From JBCCXL01 sp039191605 (GTDB lineage: Bacteria; Acidobacteriota; Thermoanaerobaculia; Multivoradales; JAHZIX01): a stretch of DNA of 64,000 nucleotides. The number at the start of each line of letters is the position of its first letter. The first letter of the stretch is position 1. Positions 59,748 to 64,000 of this stretch are shown piece by piece. The position numbers and the translations under genes were made by a program. The stretch lies in NCBI GenBank assembly GCA_039191605.1, contig JBCCXL010000005.1:283663-347662 (forward strand). The letters are read 5' to 3'. Below the pieces are notes generated by a model, which saw only the letters and a program-made list of their open reading frames with translations, did no database searches and was not told where the DNA came from.

Positions 59748-61439
59748 TCACTCGGCGAGCTTGGCCTCCAGCGCCTCGAGGCGCTTCAGCAGCTCGGCGT
59801 TGGCCGCCTTCAGCTCCTGGTTCTCCGCCTGCAGAGCACCGAGGGATTCCTGCTGCAGCTCGTAGAGAGCCTGTACACCCACCAGAGCCACAGACGCGGC
59901 GTCGCGGGTCGGGATGTGCTTGTCGTCCGGACCGACGCCGAAGGCGCCGTAGAAGTCCTGAGCCATCGGACCGAGGTGCTCGATCTCGGCCCCCTGGTTG
60001 ATGTAGTTCCAGCGAGTGATGGGCAGGTCGACGATCTTCGACAGCACCTCGCGGCGGTTGATCGGCTGGAAGTTCTCCTTCATCGCCCGGTCGGAGGTCT
60101 CCACCAGGGAAACCACGGTGAGCTCACCGTTGATGTCCAGCTCTAGCTCGTTGGCGCCGTCTTCCTGGGAATCGAAGATCAGGTCGCCGGAGCGGAAGGT
60201 CTGACGCCACTCCCAGCCGACGCCGTCAGTGCTGGCGAATTGGGTCTGGATGTTGCCGGTGCCGCTGTTCTCCACCCGCAGGCCGCCGAAGTTGGAACTC
60301 TGGTTGGTGAGCACGTGGAGGCTGGCGTCGGGGCTGGCGGTGCCGAAGCCGATATCGTTGTCGACATCGATGAAGATCGCGCTGGAGCTCGCACCGGGGC
60401 GAATGCGGAAGGGCAGAGACGAGCCGTTCGTGGCATCGCGGACGAAGAAGTTGGTCTCGTTACCGACCACGTCCCAGGTCTGGGGCCCGAAGCCGCTGGA
60501 GCCGTCTTGCTCCAGGCGCAGGCCCGGGCTGTCGCCGTTGATGACGTGAAGCTCCATCACCGGAATCGAGGTCCCAACACCGACCCGGCCACCGTCATCG
60601 ACGTAGAGGGCGTTGGACGGAGCGTTGGCCTCGACAGAAAACACCCGGCGCCCGGCGCTAGCGTCGACGAAACTAAGGTAGGAGCCGCCACCGTTGGAGC
60701 TGCTGTTGGCCTCGATGCGCCAATCGGTGGTGGGGAAGGAAGCCGCCACTGAGGTGTCGTTGAAGTGGATGCGGAGGTTGTTCTCCTTCAGGCGAATGGT
60801 GTCGGAGCCGTAGCTCTCGTTGGCCAGGCAGTCGAAGCCGACACAGAGGCTGTTGTACACCGTGAGGTCACCGGAGATCGTCTGCTCCTCCTCCAGGAAA
60901 CCGACGGCGGGCTCGGTAAGGACGTTTCGGGAGGCGTCCTGAGTACCGCCAACGCGGTCCTCGTTGCCGGAGGTAGGATCGATGGCGACGCCCTTGGAAA
61001 TCAGCACGCCGCCGCTCTCCACCTGCGGGAACCACGGCAGGATGCCCTCGTCCTTGAGCTGGATGGCGAATTTGCTATCGCCTACTTTTCGGGCCTGGGC
61101 CAGAGCGGCCTGCACGTCGCGGCTCAGCTCGGGATCGAGGATCACCTCCCAGCCGACGTTACCGTCCCGCAGCACCTTGCCCTCGTCGTCCACCAGAGGC
61201 ATCACCACCTGGCCGGAGCGCTCGAAGGTGCGGGTGACGACGCAGCCGTCGGAGGCCCGCAGGGTGACGATGATCTGGCTGTGCTCCACCAGCGGACGGA
61301 TGATCAGCGCATCCGGCTCGACGAAGACATCGACGTAATCTCCGGCGGCCGGGGCCGCGGAGGCCGCCGTGGGCAGCAGGAAGAGAGCGCCGGCGAGGAC
61401 CAGCACCAGGGGCAGAGCAAGACGAGCCACAGATCTCAT
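59748..61439 (-). CDS. Secreted protein with S74-type self-cleaving chaperone domain, paralogue 1
   Basis: A 563-residue exported protein. The signal 'LVLVLAGALFLLPTAASA' is followed by a beta-domain (about 30-130, 'LIIRPLVEHSQIIVTLRASDGCVV'). A repetitive beta-strand stalk (about 185-440) shows motifs such as 'VGVGTSIPVMELHVINGDSPGLRLEQDGSSGFG' and 'IGFGTASPDASLHV'. The C-terminal intramolecular chaperone begins 'SDRAMKENFQPINRREVL' (about 448); its Ser-Asp-x3-Lys matches the S74 catalytic Ser and Lys. A heptad coiled coil ends the protein ('LGALQAENQELKAANAELLKRLEALEAKL'). Such domains trimerise and then cut themselves off fibre proteins. Paired Cys occur at 'CVGFDC'. No phage genes are nearby, so this is probably a cell-surface or secreted fibre. 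Confidence 0.85.
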   Translation of the reverse strand: MRSVARLALPLVLVLAGALFLLPTAASAAPAAGDYVDVFVEPDALIIRPLVEHSQIIVTLRASDGCVVTRTFERSGQVVMPLVDDEGKVLRDGNVGWEVILDPELSRDVQAALAQARKVGDSKFAIQLKDEGILPWFPQVESGGVLISKGVAIDPTSGNEDRVGGTQDASRNVLTEPAVGFLEEEQTISGDLTVYNSLCVGFDCLANESYGSDTIRLKENNLRIHFNDTSVAASFPTTDWRIEANSSSNGGGSYLSFVDASAGRRVFSVEANAPSNALYVDDGGRVGVGTSIPVMELHVINGDSPGLRLEQDGSSGFGPQTWDVVGNETNFFVRDATNGSSLPFRIRPGASSSAIFIDVDNDIGFGTASPDASLHVLTNQSSNFGGLRVENSGTGNIQTQFASTDGVGWEWRQTFRSGDLIFDSQEDGANELELDINGELTVVSLVETSDRAMKENFQPINRREVLSKIVDLPITRWNYINQGAEIEHLGPMAQDFYGAFGVGPDDKHIPTRDAASVALVGVQALYELQQESLGALQAENQELKAANAELLKRLEALEAKLAE

Positions 61440-61810
61440 ATTAGATACTCCTTGATTGATTCCAGGGGGATGAGGGGGACAGGAGAGTCAGCAGAATCAG
61501 CAGAATTTCCGGCATGGGCTTATGGACAGATCCCTAAGTCTCTAAGGGTAACCCATCGAAACGCTAACGCATAGTTGTAACTAAATCGTGCCTAATCATG
61601 AGTTTCACGGATTTGCCACCTATCCAGCGGGCAAATCCGAGCTCATTGAGCCATGAGCGGCATCTAAATCAGCGGTCACTTCAATGGGATCTATCCCCAG
61701 GACGAGCGAGCGGCATCACCGCGAGACTCCCTTTCGATCTGCCTTCGGAAGCCGTATCTGCGGTGTACCCGCCGTCACTATTTTACTTTCTCCTATTTCG
61801 CCGCCTCGGA

Positions 61811-61834
61811 CCATGGTCCTTTGGATCTGAATCT
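61811..61834. repeat. Conserved intergenic element, copy 1
   Basis: Shares ACCATGGTCC and TTGGATCTGAATC with 63629-63652, differing by one base within the shared stretch. It lies about 370 bp upstream of paralogue 1 and just beyond the paralogue 2 terminator on the minus strand. Confidence 0.7.
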
Positions 61835-61852
61835 CACGGACCCCATAAGACA

Positions 61853-61883
61853 ACCGGCGCGCCCCTCGAGGGAGCGCGCCGGT
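61853..61883 (-). terminator. Hairpin after S74 paralogue 2
   Basis: A 10-bp GC-rich stem (ACCGGCGCGC at 61853-61862, GCGCGCCGGT at 61874-61883) enclosing the palindrome CCCTCGAGGG. On the minus strand only a weak T-rich stretch follows (TTGTCTTAT). It lies 26 bp past the stop. Confidence 0.6.
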
Positions 61884-61908
61884 CATTCACCGAGGAGATC
61901 GAGGGCGC

Positions 61909-63549
61909 TTAGGGCGCCGTCCCCTGGGCGGCCTCCAGGCGCTCCAGACGCTCGCGGAGAAGCTCGATCTCCGACTGCTTCTGCTCCAGCAGCTCGTAGA
62001 GAGCCTGCACCCCCACCAGAGCGACGGAAGCGGCATCGCGAGTGGCGATGTGCTTCTCGTCCGGACCGACGCCGAAGGCGCCGTAGAAGTCCTGGGCCAT
62101 CGGGCCGAGATGCTCGATCTCGGCCCCCTGGTCGATGTAGTTCCAGCGGGTGATGGGCAGCTCGACGATCTTCGACAGCACGTCGCCGCGATCCACCGGC
62201 TGGAAGTTTTCCTTCATCGCCCGGTCAGAGGTCTCCACCAGGGAGACCACCGTGAGCTCACCGTTGATGTCCAGCTCCAGCTCGTTGGCGCCGTCTTCCT
62301 GAGAGTCGAAGATCAGGTCGCCGGAGCGGAAGGTCTGACGCCACTCCCAGCCATTGCCGCTGGTGTTGGCGAATTGAGTCTGGATGTTGCCGGCGCCTTT
62401 GTTCTCCACCCGCAGGCCACCAAAGTTGTTGGCCTGGGTGGTCTCCACGTGCAGGCTGGCGTCGGGACTGGCGGTGCCGAAGCCGATGAAGCCGTCGTTC
62501 TCGATGTAGAGCGCATCGTCCGGCGCTTGGGGACGGATGCGAAGCACCAGGTTCGAACCATTGGTGACGTTACGCACGAAGAAGTTGGTCTCGTTGCCGG
62601 CGACATCCCAGGTCTGAGCCCCGAAACCGCTGGATCCATCCTGCTCCAGGCGCAGGGTGGGGCTATCGCCATCGACCACGTGGAGATCGACGGCGGCGTT
62701 CAGGGTGCCAAAACCCACATCTCCATCAAAGTCCACCACCATGGAGCTGCTCGGCGCCGCGGCGTTGACTCGAACGACGGTCCGGCTGGTGTTGGCATCG
62801 ACGATGCCAAAGTAATTCGCTCCACCATTCGCCGACGAGTTGGCCTCGAGTCGCCAGTCATTCGACGGGAAGGCGTTCTGAGAGGTGTCTTCGAAGTGAA
62901 TGCGAAGGTTGTTTTCCTTCAGCCGGATGGTGTCGAAGCCGTAACTTTCTGGATCCTCGCAGTCAGAGCCGACGCACATGCTGTTGTAGACGATGAGATC
63001 CCCAATGATGATCTGCTCCTCGGCGAGGAAGCCCTCTTCTTGGTGACTGGTGTCCACCAGGAAAGCGGCCGCGGCCGCGGAGGCTGCCTCGGCCTCCTCC
63101 ACCTGCGGCGCCGGTGCCCGCCCGTCGAAGAGCCTCACCGCTCCGGAAGCACGCAGCTCACCCGCCGGCAGCAGCCCCTGCTTCACCAGCTGTTCGCGAT
63201 TCAGCGCCTCGCCCTCGGCGCGGGCCTGAGCCAGCAGCCCCTTGGCGTCGGCGCTGAGCTTCGGCTCCACCACCACCTCCCAGCTCACCAGGCCGTCCGG
63301 CAGCGGGGCCCCCGATTCATCGCGCAAAGGGATCACGACCTCGGCCGCCGCCTCGAAAGAGAGCTGCTGAATCGAACCGTCGGAGGCGTGCAGGGAAACG
63401 GAAAGACCCTGATGCTCGACCTGTGGACGAAGCACGAGAACGTCGCCGTCGACCGTCGCCTCCACCGCCGGCTGCGCCTGAGCCGGAGCCAAAGAAAGAG
63501 CAAGAAGCAGCGCAAGGGCGATGCCGAGAGTGCGTGGTAGCTGGACCAT
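61909..63549 (-). CDS. Secreted protein with S74-type self-cleaving chaperone domain, paralogue 2
   Basis: A 546-residue paralogue of the preceding gene with the same order: signal ('LGIALALLLALSLAPAQAQ'), N-terminal beta-domain ('VLVLRPQVEHQGLSVSLHASDG'), stalk with Cys pair 'CVGSDC', S74 domain at about residue 438 ('SDRAMKENFQPVDRGDVL') and a shorter coiled coil ('ELLEQKQSEIELLRERLERLEA'). From 'WEWRQTFRSGDLIFDSQEDG' through the catalytic motif the two proteins are identical over about 50 residues. Their N-terminal domains are only loosely alike. An Ala-rich insert ('AEAASAAAAAFL', about 155-166) is private to this copy. Own terminator downstream and about 210 bp to paralogue 3 upstream. 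Confidence 0.85.
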   Translation of the reverse strand: MVQLPRTLGIALALLLALSLAPAQAQPAVEATVDGDVLVLRPQVEHQGLSVSLHASDGSIQQLSFEAAAEVVIPLRDESGAPLPDGLVSWEVVVEPKLSADAKGLLAQARAEGEALNREQLVKQGLLPAGELRASGAVRLFDGRAPAPQVEEAEAASAAAAAFLVDTSHQEEGFLAEEQIIIGDLIVYNSMCVGSDCEDPESYGFDTIRLKENNLRIHFEDTSQNAFPSNDWRLEANSSANGGANYFGIVDANTSRTVVRVNAAAPSSSMVVDFDGDVGFGTLNAAVDLHVVDGDSPTLRLEQDGSSGFGAQTWDVAGNETNFFVRNVTNGSNLVLRIRPQAPDDALYIENDGFIGFGTASPDASLHVETTQANNFGGLRVENKGAGNIQTQFANTSGNGWEWRQTFRSGDLIFDSQEDGANELELDINGELTVVSLVETSDRAMKENFQPVDRGDVLSKIVELPITRWNYIDQGAEIEHLGPMAQDFYGAFGVGPDEKHIATRDAASVALVGVQALYELLEQKQSEIELLRERLERLEAAQGTAP

Positions 63550-63628
63550 GATTTCCGATCTCCTAGATCAGTGGATGAAGAATGAGGAAGGAATAGATTT
63601 AGCCTCTCCCATCTCTGCAGCCGTCACC

Positions 63629-63652
63629 ATGGTCCCTTGGATCTGAATCGCC
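63629..63652. repeat. Conserved intergenic element, copy 2
   Basis: Second copy of the CCATGG...GGATCTGAATC element, about 80 bp upstream of paralogue 2 and just past the paralogue 3 terminator on the minus strand. Same placement relative to the terminator as copy 1. Confidence 0.7.
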
Positions 63653-63660
63653 CCCCCTCC

Positions 63661-63711
63661 AAAAGCAGGAGCCCGCAGGCCCTGAGCTCTAGACTCAGCA
63701 CCTGCGGGCTC
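63661..63711 (-). terminator. Terminator after S74 paralogue 3
   Basis: An 11-bp perfect stem (63669-63679 with 63701-63711) with an inner partial palindrome. On the minus strand it is followed by CTGC and TTTT (63664-63661). It lies 48 bp past the stop. Confidence 0.75.
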
Positions 63712-63759
63712 AAAGACAGAGGGCGAAGGGAGTAGAACAACGGAACGGGCAGGCCCGAC

Positions 63760-64000
63760 TCAGTCGTTCAGGCGATTCTCCACCGCCTCCAGACGCTCCA
63801 GCAGCGCGGCGTTGGCGGCCTGCAGGGCCTCGATCAGAGCATCCCTAGCCTCCAGCTCATCGTGCAGCGCCTGCACCCCCACCAGCGCCACCGAGGCGGC
63901 GTCGCGGGTGGCGATATGCCGATCGTCCTTGCCGACGCCGAAGGCGCCGTAGAAGTCCTGGGCCATGGGGCCGACATGCTTCACGTCGGCGCCCTGCTCG
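63760..64000 (-). CDS. S74-type chaperone protein, paralogue 3 (5' end outside window)
   Basis: Only the last 80 residues are in the window. They cover the end of the S74 domain ('EQGADVKHVGPMAQDFYGAFG', 'DDRHIATRDAASVALVGVQAL') and the coiled coil ('LEARDALIEALQAANAALLERLEAVENRLND'). The match to paralogues 1 and 2 is close, and the frame continues to the window edge without an internal start. It confirms at least three tandem copies in the same orientation, each with its own terminator. Features of the N-terminal domain and the catalytic Ser-Lys cannot be seen here. Confidence 0.85.
   Translation of the reverse strand, partial: EQGADVKHVGPMAQDFYGAFGVGKDDRHIATRDAASVALVGVQALHDELEARDALIEALQAANAALLERLEAVENRLND

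Larger units (their letters stand above)
61440..61908. other. Gap between S74 paralogues 1 and 2
   Basis: A 469-bp gap, relatively AT-rich near 61540-61640. It contains the terminator of paralogue 2 (61853-61883). It also contains a conserved element at 61811-61834 (CCATGG...GGATCTGAATC) that recurs at 63629-63652. No gene seen. Confidence 0.55.

Noticed and set aside
62050..63540. Plus-strand open frame (496 codons) opposite S74 paralogue 2
   Set aside because: Mirror of a real gene; its residues are biased to His, Val, Gly and Asp as expected from antisense reading.
59748..64000. Prophage tail-fibre region
   Set aside because: Tail spike-like S74 domains alone are not enough: no capsid, portal, terminase, lysis or integrase genes are present and each protein has a bacterial export signal.

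Overview
The window is high-GC DNA from a didermic, non-enteric bacterium. It carries an outer-membrane secretin, LolA, Tat and lipoprotein signals, and a porin. The gene complement (type IV pilus pilMNOPQ with a long acidic PilQ, SecDF-YajC-Tgt, many Ig-like/IPT lipoproteins, S74 autochaperone proteins) fits an acidobacterial lineage. That placement is inferred from gene content, not from a marker-gene tree. No tRNA, rRNA, CRISPR array, insertion sequence or prophage module was seen.

Region 1 (1-13,100, minus strand) is a type IV pilus assembly cluster read as pilM-pilN-pilO-pilP-pilQ. It continues into three surface lipoprotein genes (one unknown, one IPT/TIG plus PKD, one triple bacterial Ig-like), then a TPR protein and a Roadblock/LC7 protein. 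A near-consensus promoter lies 250 bp upstream of pilM. Region 2 (13,100-23,200) is housekeeping: rpmB, a bifunctional ppGpp enzyme (rel), secF-secD-yajC, tgt, lolA, a 50-residue zinc ribbon and folK.

Region 3 (23,200-33,300, minus) is a long co-directional run: GDP-mannose synthesis (manC), trmB, an ABC half-transporter with a non-canonical catalytic residue, a TIGR01777 epimerase, an SRPBCC protein, phosphofructokinase and an AddB-like nuclease. Region 4 (33,500-39,100) has msrP, then a full pantothenate set panB-panE-panC-panD. That set is headed by a flavin dehalogenase/nitroreductase whose lid residues match iodotyrosine deiodinase.

Region 5 (39,200-48,100) has a SurA-like/DsbA fusion lipoprotein, holB-tmk, a ModA-like protein beside a porin, a thioredoxin plus MauE/DoxX pair, and a degenerate nucleotidyltransferase. 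Region 6 (48,200-59,600) has an alpha/alpha-toroid secreted protein, an FHA-RDD protein, a UvrA-family ATPase, chrA, an MFS exporter and two unknowns. Region 7 (59,700-64,000, minus) holds three consecutive paralogues of secreted proteins ending in an S74-type self-cleaving chaperone and coiled coil, each followed by its own hairpin terminator. The third is cut by the window end.

Two cross-cutting features stand out. Short imperfect tandem repeats (13-21 bp units) recur in many intergenic gaps, sometimes spanning stop codons. Several perfect inverted repeats sit in promoter-side gaps without a T-run.
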